Source of the DNA: UBA1206 sp045643125
GTDB taxonomy: Bacteria > Bacillota > Clostridia > Oscillospirales > CAG-382
Assembly: GCA_045643125.1 (NCBI GenBank)
Contig: JAZUKE010000085.1
Location: 15,479 to 79,478 of the forward strand
Length of the DNA: 64,000 nucleotides
Direction of reading: 5' to 3'
Shown: piece by piece, positions 35,496-44,006 of the stretch
Numbering within the stretch: the stretch's first letter is position 1
Layout: each line of letters begins with the position of its first letter
Notes under the pieces: generated by a model
What the model was told of the DNA's origin: nothing
Seen by the model: only the letters and a program-made list of their open reading frames with translations
The model's database searches: none
Position numbers and translations under genes: made by a program

Positions 35496-36007
35496 ATCGG
35501 TTTCATCCTTTCGGCGTAAAATTCCGGGCAATGTATGTTTGCTTTCAAAAACGTTCGCTTATTTCTTCTGCTTTTTCTCCCGTTTTCCGTTTTCCATTTC
35601 AACGATTTCCGTTTTTGAAACGGCTCTTCCGCCTGAAAAACTCCTTTAAGTCGAGCGGACGCGAGTCCTCGCGCCGACCAAGCGAGCGTAACGGAATGAA
35701 GCGAAGCGCGATAAGCGCGAGAAAACCACTTACAAAACGCAGTTTTGCAAGTCCATTCTAATAAATCCTGTTTTTCGGGCAGCTCTGCCGCCTGAAAAAC
35801 TCCTTCAAGACGAGCGGACGCGAGTCCTCGCGCCGACCAAGCAAGCGGAATGGAATGGAGCGAAGCGCGATAAGCGCGAGGAAATCCCAAATCAAGGACT
35901 GCGGAACGCTGTCCTTGATTTGTGTGAAATAAAGCCCATCAGCCCTCACTGAAAACGGATAAATATCCATCGTCATAAGGGCTGACGGAGTTATTGCTTT
36001 TTTGTTA
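35496..36007. repeat. Intergenic region with two 91-base direct repeats and inverted repeats
   Basis: No gene is credible in this 512-base gap between the pilin and the secreted protein gene. Two 91-base copies (35631-35721 and 35790-35880) share most positions and contain small G+C-rich hairpins (for example GCGAAGCGC and CGCGAGTCCTCGCG). Copy 2 is followed by a perfect 10-base inverted repeat AATCAAGGAC/GTCCTTGATT (35888-35918). Just after the pilin stop, TCAGCCCT and AGGGCTGA enclose a GGATAAATATCC hairpin (35938-35987). On the transcript this lies directly downstream of the pilin and could stabilise its mRNA or weaken read-through. Confidence 0.75.
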
Positions 36008-36388
36008 TCAGAGTGAAAGATCGGTGGAAACGGTATTCTTGTTTTCGTTGACCCAATCGACCATAGTGGGCATAAGAAGGTCGAGAACGAGGATGAGAAC
36101 GAAGATAAGTACGAAACCGATTATGGCGTTTTTAAGGTGAGCTTTTGCTTTTTCACGGTCCTGGGGTTCTTCGGCTTTTGCATACTTAACGCCGAGAAGC
36201 ACGCAGTAAAGAGCGCCGGCGGCACCGACGATGGCAAGAAGCGGAGTCATAAGGTCTTCAAGAAGCTCAACAATGGGTTTTACAACGTCATTGAAGCCTG
36301 CTGCCGATGCGTTTACGGACATTGCCGCAGCGATCATCATAACGACCGCGAACACGGAGCAGATTCGTTTTTCATTGATACGTTTCAT
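36008..36388 (-). CDS. VirB2/TrbC-like pilin
   Basis: The protein has 126 residues. The signal peptide ends near SVNASAAG (about residue 30). Two membrane helices follow, about 46-67 (LTPLLAIVGAAGALYCVLLGV) and 88-107 (AIIGFVLIFVLILVLDLLM), separated by the basic loop KYAKAEEPQDREKAKAHLKN. This signal-helix-loop-helix layout is that of VirB2-like pilins of Gram-positive conjugation systems. A strong TTGGAGGA site precedes the ATG. A complex inverted repeat lies right after the stop, consistent with pilin mRNA being made or stabilised in excess. Confidence 0.85.
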   Translation of the reverse strand: MKRINEKRICSVFAVVMMIAAAMSVNASAAGFNDVVKPIVELLEDLMTPLLAIVGAAGALYCVLLGVKYAKAEEPQDREKAKAHLKNAIIGFVLIFVLILVLDLLMPTMVDWVNENKNTVSTDLSL

Positions 36389-36442
36389 AATGTTCCTCCA
36401 ATATGAATAGTTTTGTTTATTTTCACCTTTTTAGGCTGAAAA

Positions 36443-36913
36443 TCAGATTGATAAACCGGGACGCTTGGCTGTCGGTATCTCGACGGCGGGATCGTCCGGC
36501 ATAGTTTTTTCGACCGAACGTTCGGGCGATCTTTTTTCGTCGATCGACGGAGAAACGCCGAATTTTTTGATGAAATCGCCGTTTTTGAGTTCGTGTACGA
36601 GTTCGTCGCCGCTCTTTTCGACTTCCTCACGGAATTTCGGCACGGAAGAGAGCTGTTTCGTCATTGCCGAAGCGCTGACGCCTTTAGGCGGCTTGGTGTT
36701 TATCATCATACGCCCGACCACGCTTTCCGCCGCAAGCTCTATCTTCTTTGACTGCGTAAGTCCGCCTTCGGAAAGGAGTTTTTCGGCTTCCCTGCCGTTG
36801 GTGATGGCGTTCGCACGCACGACCATCGTTTCGACAAATTCTTCGGATACGTTCGGCTCGTCGAGCGCTTCCGACATTTTCTGCTTTATTTCTGCGTTTG
36901 TCAGTTCTCCCAT
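36443..36913 (-). CDS. Soluble protein of unknown function coupled to the ECF sigma factor
   Basis: The protein has 156 residues with no signal peptide or membrane segment. It is helical in the first two thirds (EIKQKMSEALDEPNVSEEFVETMVVRANAITNG), with a proline-rich charged end (PERSVEKTMPDDPAVEIPTAKRPG). It starts 2 bases after the sigma factor stop, with the ribosome site inside that gene, and precedes the pilin by ~55 bases. The position suggests a sigma regulator or a cytoplasmic assembly factor for the secretion cluster, but no family is recognised. Confidence 0.6.
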   Translation of the reverse strand: MGELTNAEIKQKMSEALDEPNVSEEFVETMVVRANAITNGREAEKLLSEGGLTQSKKIELAAESVVGRMMINTKPPKGVSASAMTKQLSSVPKFREEVEKSGDELVHELKNGDFIKKFGVSPSIDEKRSPERSVEKTMPDDPAVEIPTAKRPGLSI

Positions 36914-36915
36914 AT

Positions 36916-37383
36916 TCAGTTCTCCAAGTAGCTTTTCAGATTTTCACGCGCACGCGCCAAAGTCACGGCAACGGTACTTTTGTTTTTGCCGAGTACGGAC
37001 GCTATTTCGTTTATCGAAAGCTCCTGCATATAGAAAAGCGTAATGACTTCTTTCTGATGAGCGGGCAGTCTTTTTATCGCCTCGCGGAGATCGAGTATCT
37101 CATCGGTATCCGCTCCCGACGTGTCCTCGCCGAGGATCTCTTCGTTGATCTCTTCGGCGTTGGTCTTGCCGGATAAGATATCCTTTGCCTCGTTCACCGT
37201 CACGCGGATGAGCCACGCACGGCGATGCTCCTCACTCTCGAATTCGCGCTCTTTTTTGAAATATGTAAGGAATGCTTCCGACACCGCATCCTCGGCATCG
37301 TACTGATTGCGAAGATAACGGTATGCGATCTTATACATCATATCGGAGTAAGCGCGCACTGTTTCTTCGCTGTTCATACTCAA
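36916..37383 (-). CDS. ECF-type sigma factor heading the type IV secretion-like cluster
   Basis: The protein has 155 residues. Region 2 is YKIAYRYLRNQYDAEDAVSEAFLTYFKK with RRAWLIRVTVNEAKDIL. Region 4 is LPAHQKEVITLFYMQELSINEIASVLGKNKSTVAVTLARARENLKSYL. It has no membrane partner next to it, unlike the sigma pair at 581-2422. Being first in a long co-directional run, it may auto-activate or separately control the cluster. It is read from the sigma-A-like promoter at 37473-37501. Confidence 0.9.
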   Translation of the reverse strand: MSMNSEETVRAYSDMMYKIAYRYLRNQYDAEDAVSEAFLTYFKKEREFESEEHRRAWLIRVTVNEAKDILSGKTNAEEINEEILGEDTSGADTDEILDLREAIKRLPAHQKEVITLFYMQELSINEIASVLGKNKSTVAVTLARARENLKSYLEN

Positions 37384-37472
37384 TACCTCTGAAATGTCGG
37401 AAATATTACATCGCGTGGGAAAGTTTTTTCTGATAAAACGCAGAACATAAGCATAGCATTATATTCTGTATT

Positions 37473-37501
37473 ATAATATCACAATATAACTGAATAGTCA
37501 A
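37473..37501 (-). promoter_or_regulatory. Sigma-A promoter upstream of the secretion-cluster sigma factor
   Basis: On the minus strand TTGACT (37501-37496), a 17-base spacer and TGATATTAT with -10 TATTAT (37478-37473). The leader is ~85 bases to the start at 37383. Confidence 0.8.
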
Positions 37502-37566
37502 TGATTTTTTTGCTCAATGCCTTGATTTTATTGACCAAAATGTGGAAAAACGGCAAAAGAAGAAAT

Positions 37567-37594
37567 CTGCCGAAAGGCGAAAACCTTTCGGCAG
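37567..37594 (-). terminator. Terminator of the ybaK-kinase-msrA operon
   Basis: An 11-bp perfect stem CTGCCGAAAGG/CCTTTCGGCAG with a 6-base loop lies 13 bases past the msrA stop. A T-rich tract (ATTTCTTCTTTTG) follows on the minus strand. Confidence 0.8.
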
Positions 37595-37606
37595 TTGTCT
37601 TTAATA

Positions 37607-38092
37607 TTACCTTCGTCCGGAATCTTTCAGTTCCTTTTCAAACTCTTCCGGATTTTTGAGATAGTAGTCCTGATGATACTCTTCTGCTTCGTAAAACGAA
37701 ACGAAATCCTCGACCGAAACGAACGCTTCGGCACCGGAAATCTCTTTGATACGGCGCAGTTTTTCGTTCACGGTCATTTTCTCGTCCTCGCTGCCGCAGT
37801 ACACGGCAAGTGTGTACGATCTTCCGCGGTCGATATACTGTCCGCCGTCGTCCGTCACGTCTACCGAATCAAGGAACGTATCGACAAGAGAAGCAAAGTC
37901 GATTTTGTCTTCGTCGTACGTCACGCAGATGGTCTCGCGGTGGAGAGTCGATTGCGACTTGACCTTTTCATAGACCGCGTCCTCGCGGCATCCGCCGGAA
38001 TACCCGCATCTGACGGAGACAACTCCGTCTTTTTCGGCAAAGACGGGAGTTATGCACCAGAAGCAGCCGCCTGCGAAATAGGCGTTTTTCAT
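37607..38092 (-). CDS. msrA: Peptide methionine-S-sulfoxide reductase MsrA
   Basis: The protein has 161 residues, the usual MsrA length. The catalytic motif is GGCFWC (9-14) with nucleophile Cys11, then VRCGYSGG and EEYHQDYYLKNP near the C-terminus. It reduces the S-epimer of oxidised methionine with thioredoxin. It overlaps the upstream kinase gene by 4 bases. Confidence 0.96.
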   Translation of the reverse strand: MKNAYFAGGCFWCITPVFAEKDGVVSVRCGYSGGCREDAVYEKVKSQSTLHRETICVTYDEDKIDFASLVDTFLDSVDVTDDGGQYIDRGRSYTLAVYCGSEDEKMTVNEKLRRIKEISGAEAFVSVEDFVSFYEAEEYHQDYYLKNPEEFEKELKDSGRR

Positions 38093-38730
38093 TTGTTTGC
38101 GTCTGCTTCCTCAGTTTGAGCGTCAAACCACTGGGTTATGACGGCGGAAACGCACGGAGTGAGTTTTTTGAAATCCCATCCGGAGGAATTGACGATGAGA
38201 TTATACGCCTTGCGGTCGCCCCAGGGAGTGTCGGCGATCATTTCTCTTGCCTTGCGGCGGGCTTTGTCGATCTGTTTCATCTTGGTGAACATTTCCTTTG
38301 CGGTGATGTTCTCGCCGTTTGCGGCACGTTCGGCACAGCGGAGAAGCTTGGTGTTGACGTCGGCACAGACAAAGATGTTGAACGGCTTATATTCGGCAAG
38401 GAGGATATCGGCGTTTCTGCCGATGATGACGCAGTCGCGTCCCTTTTTGGCGATGTTCTTGATAACGTCGGTCTGCTCGCGCAGAAGCTGAAGCTGAGAC
38501 GACTGGATCATTTCGGGCATATGGAACGACTGACGCATAGTAAGGCTGACCGTGGGCGGGAACGAATGGTTGAGCATATACTTGGCGTAATCGGCGTTGA
38601 CGCCGCAGTTTTCCGCGATGGAATTGATGATCTCGCGGTCGTAATAATCGTAACCGAGGTATTCGGCGATACGTTTTCCGAGTTCTCTGCCGCCGCTTCC
38701 GAATTCACGGCTTATTGTAACTATTCTCAT
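38089..38730 (-). CDS. Cytidylate kinase-like family protein
   Basis: The protein has 213 residues. The P-loop-like start ITISREFGSGGRELGKRIAEYLGYDYYDREII is typical of the cytidylate-kinase-like 2 family. VIIGRNADILL and DTPWGDRKAYNLIVNSSGW follow as expected. These proteins are widespread in Clostridia and differ from the essential CMP kinase; their substrate is not settled. It lies in an operon with ybaK upstream (30 bases) and msrA downstream (4-base overlap). Confidence 0.9.
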   Translation of the reverse strand: MRIVTISREFGSGGRELGKRIAEYLGYDYYDREIINSIAENCGVNADYAKYMLNHSFPPTVSLTMRQSFHMPEMIQSSQLQLLREQTDVIKNIAKKGRDCVIIGRNADILLAEYKPFNIFVCADVNTKLLRCAERAANGENITAKEMFTKMKQIDKARRKAREMIADTPWGDRKAYNLIVNSSGWDFKKLTPCVSAVITQWFDAQTEEADANK

Positions 38731-38760
38731 AATAAATTGCTCCTTTATAATAAATTATTT

Positions 38761-39237
38761 TTATACCGTAATATCTGCGTAAGTGAATCTGATGGCTTTT
38801 GAAACGTCGGACGGCGAGACTTCGACCTGATATCCGACTTTTCCGGCGCTGAAATATATTTTTTCAAACGCCGAAGCGCTTTCGTGGAACACGGTGGTAA
38901 AAAACTTTTTCATCCCTATCGGCGAACAGCCGCCGTGGATATAACCCGTAAGGGGCAGCAGCTCCTTCTGCGGCAGCATTTCGACCGCCTTTTCGCCGAC
39001 AGCCTTTGCCGCCTTTTTAAGGTCAAGCTCCTTTGCGACAGGAATGACGAAAACGTAATGATCCCCGCTTTTTCCCGTAGTCACGAGAGTTTTGAACACC
39101 CTTTCGGGATCTTCGCCGAGAAGACGGGCGATCTCCGTACCTACCGTGACGGGCGAATCGGTATAGCAAAAGCCGGTGTAAGGTATCTTCTTTTGTTCCA
39201 GCACCCGCATAACATTGGTTTTTTCGTCTTTTGACAT
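38761..39237 (-). CDS. ybaK: Cys-tRNA(Pro)/Cys-tRNA(Cys) deacylase, YbaK/EbsC family
   Basis: The protein has 158 residues. The family phrases TNVMRVLEQKKIPY, RVFKTLVTTGKSG, YVFVIPVAKELDLKKAAKAVGEK and TGYIHGGCSPIGMKK are all present, including the conserved GxxSPxG loop. YbaK hydrolyses Cys mischarged on tRNA(Pro). It is the first gene of the three-gene operon ending in msrA. Confidence 0.95.
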   Translation of the reverse strand: MSKDEKTNVMRVLEQKKIPYTGFCYTDSPVTVGTEIARLLGEDPERVFKTLVTTGKSGDHYVFVIPVAKELDLKKAAKAVGEKAVEMLPQKELLPLTGYIHGGCSPIGMKKFFTTVFHESASAFEKIYFSAGKVGYQVEVSPSDVSKAIRFTYADITV

Positions 39238-39371
39238 TCCGGCATCCTCTGAAAAGCTGTTTTCCGTGTATATCTTGCTTACGGTGTTATTCTATCAAAA
39301 TTATTGCTTCAAGTCAATAGTTTCGAAAAAAAATCACTTGCATATCACTTATGTACGGAATATAATATGAA

Positions 39372-41396
39372 TTATTCCACGTCCAGCTCCGCTATCGAGG
39401 TAAAATGCACGCTGCCGCCTGCCGAACCGATGACACGGACACCGTAGCACGCCGTCGGTGTGCCGAGCGTGAAGGTGTACGTTTCATAAGCCGCGCCGAA
39501 AGCGGACTGACTGTCGGAATCCGGGTAGTCGGGGCTGACGGTGCAATCGGCTTTCACCCATTCGCCGTCGATAAGTATTTCAAGGCGGAGACTTCCGTTC
39601 TTGAACCATCCGCCGTTGTCAAAATGTGCGCCCTCGGTGAACGCAACGGAAGAAACCGTTTTTTCTCCGCGGAAGATGTAGCCGAAGTATTCCTCGTGGT
39701 CGGTGTAATTGTAGCAGAACGTGTCGTACTGCACTTTTCCGTAAAATTCGTTCGTTTTCGGAACATATCCGTCCCTGATTATTTCGGAATCGTGGCAGCC
39801 TGCGCCCATCGGCTCGCCGACGGACACGATAAGTATGCTGTTCTGCTCAAGCGTTCTGCTTTCATCGTCGGGATCGACGGGGTTTTCGATGTCCGTTATC
39901 TCCACGTCGTATGTCGCGGACGAGGTTTTGCCGCCGAGGCTCACGGTGTAAGTGATGGTGTATTTTCCGTTTTGGGTGTACTGATACGAGCCGGTGAAGA
40001 AAGGCAGCACCGTGCCGTCGCCCATATCAAGCGTATGCTTGATCTTGCCCGCGTCACCTCCGACGGGAACAGACACGTCGGAAGCAATGTTTATCTTGCC
40101 GTCGGAAACGGCTTCGGCGGTGAAATACGCAACTATCTCGTCGTCGCCCCACTGCTCAAACGTAACGGGAGTATAAGAAATGTCAACGGGTATCTCAAAG
40201 ATACCCTCCTTTTCTTCCGCACCGTAAATGGCGAGAGTTTCTTTCATAAGGTCAAAGCTGACGTTCACGCAGTCGTCAAAAGTGAAGTCGGTATATGAAA
40301 ATTTTGCGGTATTTCTGTCGAGCGAACGGACGTATATATCGTCGAGCGCGTCATATCCGTACAGAGTGCCGAGTATCGCGGCGGCGCTTGACGGGTTGCA
40401 GTCGCTGTCCTGACCGCAACGCATAGATATTTCAATGGTTTTTGCCATATCGCCGTCGCCCCAGAGAAGCCCGATAAGCACAAAAGCGGCGTTCAGTTTG
40501 GCGTCGATATCGGCGTCGCCGTCCTTGTAGCGGATACATTTGGCGGTCTTTCTCCAATTACCGTCTATCTGCTTCCAGCAGTCTTCCCAGGTCATACCTT
40601 TTTCGTAACATTCGGTCACTTCGTCGATGACTGAACGGAATTTCGTCCCTTCGGGGATGACGAGACGAGCCGCCTCGGTGACTTCTTCGATGCTTTCCGC
40701 AAAGAAAGCCGCCGAATGGAGGGCTGCAACGTAAACGCCGCCGTAAACGCCGTCGCCGTAGTTGGTGATATGCCCGATATCGAATGCGCGTTTTGCCGCT
40801 TCGTTCACAAGTCCCGGGTAGAAATTGCCGAGGAAATCGGCTTCGATCTGCCAGTCTATGTCGTCGGCGTGGTAGTTATAGAGATAACTTCCGCTGTCGG
40901 GTGCGGGAATACCGCGCTTTAAGTTTTCCCTGCCCTGCAGATTCGCGTGGTCAAGGTCGAAAAGCGTGTTTTTGAAATATTCGGCAATGACCGTGATACC
41001 GCAGTCAGAGCCGTTGTCCTTCATCGCTTCGATGAACGGAATCTCGACGTAAAGGTCGTCCTGCGAAAAAGCCGAATTTATCATTTCGCTTTTCCATTCC
41101 GGCACGTTTGCTTCGGGGACGGTCTTGCCGCAGTACAGAAATTCGGTCGGTGCGCCCCAGGTGACGCCTATCATCTGAGCCGCCCAGGAGCCGGCTATCT
41201 TGTCGCGCAGTACGTCGGACGAGATCGTCTTCATTTCGGTCGTCGGCACTTCTTCGGCAGACGTATCAGCCGACGTCTCCGCGGAAACTGCTTCCGAGCT
41301 TTCGCCAGAAACGTCCGTTCCGACAGTCGTTCCGCACGCAAAAAGCGAAAAAGCGGCAAGCGCGGCGATAAGTAAAAGGGAGATAAGTTTTTTCAT
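39372..41396 (-). CDS. Secreted ADP-ribosylglycohydrolase-family lipoprotein
   Basis: The protein has 674 residues. A lipoprotein signal with Cys at about 21 (LFACG) is followed by a Ser/Thr/Glu linker. The ADP-ribosylglycohydrolase fold spans about 60-400: DKIAGSWAAQMIGVTWGAPTEF, SQDDLYVEIPFIEAM, YGDGVYGGVYVAALHSAAFF and CGQDSDCNPSSAAAILG. The last motif resembles the metal-binding D-x-D-(C/T)-N-x-x-(S/G) of the family. A PKD-like segment (about 430-500) and a discoidin-like C-terminal module (about 535-674) follow. An exported member is unusual because its classical substrate, ADP-ribosylated protein, is mostly intracellular; many family members act on other N-glycosides. It has a perfect consensus promoter. 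Confidence 0.85.
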   Translation of the reverse strand: MKKLISLLLIAALAAFSLFACGTTVGTDVSGESSEAVSAETSADTSAEEVPTTEMKTISSDVLRDKIAGSWAAQMIGVTWGAPTEFLYCGKTVPEANVPEWKSEMINSAFSQDDLYVEIPFIEAMKDNGSDCGITVIAEYFKNTLFDLDHANLQGRENLKRGIPAPDSGSYLYNYHADDIDWQIEADFLGNFYPGLVNEAAKRAFDIGHITNYGDGVYGGVYVAALHSAAFFAESIEEVTEAARLVIPEGTKFRSVIDEVTECYEKGMTWEDCWKQIDGNWRKTAKCIRYKDGDADIDAKLNAAFVLIGLLWGDGDMAKTIEISMRCGQDSDCNPSSAAAILGTLYGYDALDDIYVRSLDRNTAKFSYTDFTFDDCVNVSFDLMKETLAIYGAEEKEGIFEIPVDISYTPVTFEQWGDDEIVAYFTAEAVSDGKINIASDVSVPVGGDAGKIKHTLDMGDGTVLPFFTGSYQYTQNGKYTITYTVSLGGKTSSATYDVEITDIENPVDPDDESRTLEQNSILIVSVGEPMGAGCHDSEIIRDGYVPKTNEFYGKVQYDTFCYNYTDHEEYFGYIFRGEKTVSSVAFTEGAHFDNGGWFKNGSLRLEILIDGEWVKADCTVSPDYPDSDSQSAFGAAYETYTFTLGTPTACYGVRVIGSAGGSVHFTSIAELDVE

Positions 41397-41424
41397 TTCG
41401 TTCTTCCTTCCGTTTTTTTCTTAA

Positions 41425-41453
41425 ATTATAATATCCATTCCGTTCATTGTCAA
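41425..41453 (-). promoter_or_regulatory. Perfect consensus sigma-A promoter of the ADP-ribosylglycohydrolase gene
   Basis: On the minus strand TTGACA (41453-41448), a 17-base spacer, TATAAT (41430-41425). It lies ~30 bases before the ATG. Confidence 0.85.
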
Positions 41454-41538
41454 CAAATAGTTATGCGAATTATTTTGCAAAAACTATGGAAAAACGCGAT
41501 AAACTGTGATAAGATAAAAGAAAAAGGAGTGTGGGTTT

Positions 41539-42639
41539 ATGGAAAGAATAAAAAAGAATTTCGGATTCGGCTGTATGCGGCTCCCTATGGACGGTGAAAA
41601 GGTCGATCTGCCGCAGTTTTCCGTTATGGTCGATAAATTCCTCGAAAGCGGATTCAACTATTTCGATACCGCGCACGGATATCTGAGCGGGCAGAGCGAA
41701 GTTGCGGTGAGGGAATGTCTGACAAGCCGTTACCCGCGTGACGCTTACGTTCTCACCGACAAGCTCAGCGGATTTATGTTTGAAAAGGAAGAAGATATCA
41801 GACGTGTGTTCGCCGAACAGCTTGAAATATGCGGAGTCGATTATTTTGATTTTTACCTTATGCACGCGCAGCACGCCGGAAACTATGTGAAATTCTGCGA
41901 TTGCCGTGCCTATGAGACCGCGTATGAACTGAAAAAAGAAGGCAAAATAAGGCATCTCGGTCTTTCGTTCCACGACAGCCCCGAGATGCTCGAAAAAATA
42001 CTGAGTGAAAAGCCGTTTGTCGAAGTCGTGCAATTACAGATAAACTATCTCGATTACGACGACAACCGCGTTCAGGGCAGAAAATGCCTTGATATCTGCC
42101 GCAAATACGGCAAAAAAGTCATCGTTATGGAGCCGGTCAAGGGCGGCAGCCTTGTGAATATCCCGGACGACGCGAAGAAAGTATTTGCGTCTCTCGGCAA
42201 CGACAATGCCGCGTCCTACGCGCTCCGCTTTGCCGCAGGCTGCGAAAACGTGTTTATGGTGCTTTCGGGAATGAGCGATATCGCGCAGGTAGAAGACAAC
42301 ATAAAAACGATGAAGGATTACGCTCCGCTGAACGACACGGAAACGGAAGCCGTAAACAAGGTCTGCTCCATAATCAGAGGGCTTGCGATCCCCTGCACCG
42401 GCTGCCGCTACTGCACCGACGGATGCCCGATGAAGATCGCCATTCCGAACATCATTTCGGCTCTCAATGCGGAAAAAATGTTCGGCAAAGACGGAAAAGG
42501 GCACTACGATTACGTCATAAAAAGCGGATCGGGAAAAGCCGGCGAATGTATAAAATGCGGTCAGTGCGAGGACGTCTGCCCGCAGAAGCTGAATATACGC
42601 GATATCCTTGAAAAAGCCGCCGAAAAATACGAAAAATAA
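41539..42639 (+). CDS. Aldo-keto reductase with C-terminal 4Fe-4S ferredoxin domain
   Basis: The protein has 366 residues. The AKR barrel covers about 1-280, with catalytic residues in FDTAHGY (Asp, Tyr) and LTDKL (Lys). The C-terminal third has two cysteine clusters, CTGCRYCTDGCP and CIKCGQCEDVCP, sufficient for two 4Fe-4S clusters. This arrangement is common in anaerobic Clostridia and suggests flavodoxin- or ferredoxin-linked reduction of a carbonyl. AAGGAGTG precedes the ATG. It is followed after 11 bases by a GH10-like gene, so its substrate may be a sugar. Confidence 0.93.
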   Translation: MERIKKNFGFGCMRLPMDGEKVDLPQFSVMVDKFLESGFNYFDTAHGYLSGQSEVAVRECLTSRYPRDAYVLTDKLSGFMFEKEEDIRRVFAEQLEICGVDYFDFYLMHAQHAGNYVKFCDCRAYETAYELKKEGKIRHLGLSFHDSPEMLEKILSEKPFVEVVQLQINYLDYDDNRVQGRKCLDICRKYGKKVIVMEPVKGGSLVNIPDDAKKVFASLGNDNAASYALRFAAGCENVFMVLSGMSDIAQVEDNIKTMKDYAPLNDTETEAVNKVCSIIRGLAIPCTGCRYCTDGCPMKIAIPNIISALNAEKMFGKDGKGHYDYVIKSGSGKAGECIKCGQCEDVCPQKLNIRDILEKAAEKYEK

Positions 42640-42650
42640 GGTCAGTTTTT

Positions 42651-44003
42651 ATGGAAAACAAGCTTGAAAATGTAATTAAAAAGTACGACAGTTACGACTA
42701 TTACGTCAAAAGCAAGATCGAGCGCGACACCGAGGAAAACCGCAAAGGTCAGTTTGCGCTCACTTTCACCGACAAAGACGGAAACGCACTCGACAACGTA
42801 CAATATAAGGTGACACAGAAAACGCACGAATTCAACTTCGGCGCGACTACGTTCTGGCTCGGCGGTTTCGGTGACGAGCGCGATGATATCTTTGAAGAAA
42901 GATTCACCAAAATATTCAACTACGCCGTACTTCCGATGTATTGGGACACGCTCGAACCGGAAAAAGGAAAGCCGAGATTCGGAAAAGACAGCGTTTCCGT
43001 TTACCGCCGTCCGCCGTTCGACACGTCGGTGGAGTTCTGCGAAAAGAACGGGTTAAGGATGAAAGGTCATTGCCTTGTCTACAACGCTTTTCAGCCGGAC
43101 TGGATACCCGAAGACCCAAGAGAGCTTAAAATACTTATCGAAAAGCGCGTCAAGGAGATCGCCGACCGCTACGGAAACATTTTCGTCGATATGGACGTCA
43201 TCAACGAGATGATAACCGTATACAAGAACGCATACCCCGGCAACGGGTCGAGAAATCTTCCGATCACCGACGAAGACGATCACGAAAAATGGGCGTTTGA
43301 GCTTGCAAAAAAGTATTTCCCTTACACACGTCTTTTCTGGAACGAGGGCGGCTATGAGACCTTCGGTGATCCCGCCTATAAAGGCAACCGCAGTTTTTAC
43401 TATATGGCTCTGAAAGACAACATTGCAAAAGGCGCGCCCATCGGCGGCATCGGTATGCAGTATCATTGCTACGCGCACCGCGACAGAGCCGACGCCGAAC
43501 TCAAAACGCTCTGCAATCCTCTCCGCCTTCTCGACGTCTTTGAAAGATACGGCGATTTCGGGCTTCCGATACACATTTCGGAAATAAACATTCCTTCGTG
43601 GTCGAACGACGAATACGACGAGGAACTGCAATCCGAACTGACAAAGCGTCTTTTCACGCTCTGGTTCTCGCAGAAAAACGTGAAAGCGACGGTGTGGTGG
43701 AACTTTGCCGACGGCACCGCCTACGGCAGCGAAAACAAGTATTTCGGCGGACTTATCCGCAACGACTGCACCGTGAAGCCCGCTTACAAAGTCCTCGACG
43801 AACTGATAAACAAAACGTGGAGGACGAATATTGACGGTTTTACCGACAAACGTCTGAATTTCCGCGGCTTTTACGGCGATTATGAGGTCGAAGCGGTCTG
43901 CGGCGAGAAGAAAGCACGCACGACATTACGTCTTTATTCCGACAACACCGGTTACGACAACAGGCTCTGCGATTTCAGAAGCAAAAAGATAGTGCTTGAA
44001 TAA
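42651..44003 (+). CDS. Glycoside hydrolase family 10-like enzyme (xylanase-type), cytoplasmic
   Basis: The protein has 450 residues. The N-terminal ~60 residues form a small beta domain. The GH10 barrel follows, with NYAVLPMYWDTLEPEKG, LRMKGHCLVYNAFQPDWIP, the acid/base in FVDMDVINEM and the nucleophile in LPIHISEINIPSW. It ends with VKATVWWNFADGTAYG and a short C-terminal extension. GH10 enzymes hydrolyse beta-1,4-xylan or xylo-oligosaccharides. No signal peptide is seen, so it should act on imported oligosaccharides. It shares an operon with the aldo-keto reductase. Its stop is only 3 bases from the stop of the convergent MATE gene. Confidence 0.87.
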   Translation: MENKLENVIKKYDSYDYYVKSKIERDTEENRKGQFALTFTDKDGNALDNVQYKVTQKTHEFNFGATTFWLGGFGDERDDIFEERFTKIFNYAVLPMYWDTLEPEKGKPRFGKDSVSVYRRPPFDTSVEFCEKNGLRMKGHCLVYNAFQPDWIPEDPRELKILIEKRVKEIADRYGNIFVDMDVINEMITVYKNAYPGNGSRNLPITDEDDHEKWAFELAKKYFPYTRLFWNEGGYETFGDPAYKGNRSFYYMALKDNIAKGAPIGGIGMQYHCYAHRDRADAELKTLCNPLRLLDVFERYGDFGLPIHISEINIPSWSNDEYDEELQSELTKRLFTLWFSQKNVKATVWWNFADGTAYGSENKYFGGLIRNDCTVKPAYKVLDELINKTWRTNIDGFTDKRLNFRGFYGDYEVEAVCGEKKARTTLRLYSDNTGYDNRLCDFRSKKIVLE

Positions 44004-44006
44004 AAA

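Noticed and set aside
18095..37501. Complete integrative conjugative element
   Set aside because: No relaxase, integrase, excisionase, replication gene or flanking att repeat was found in the window, although coupling and channel ATPases are present.
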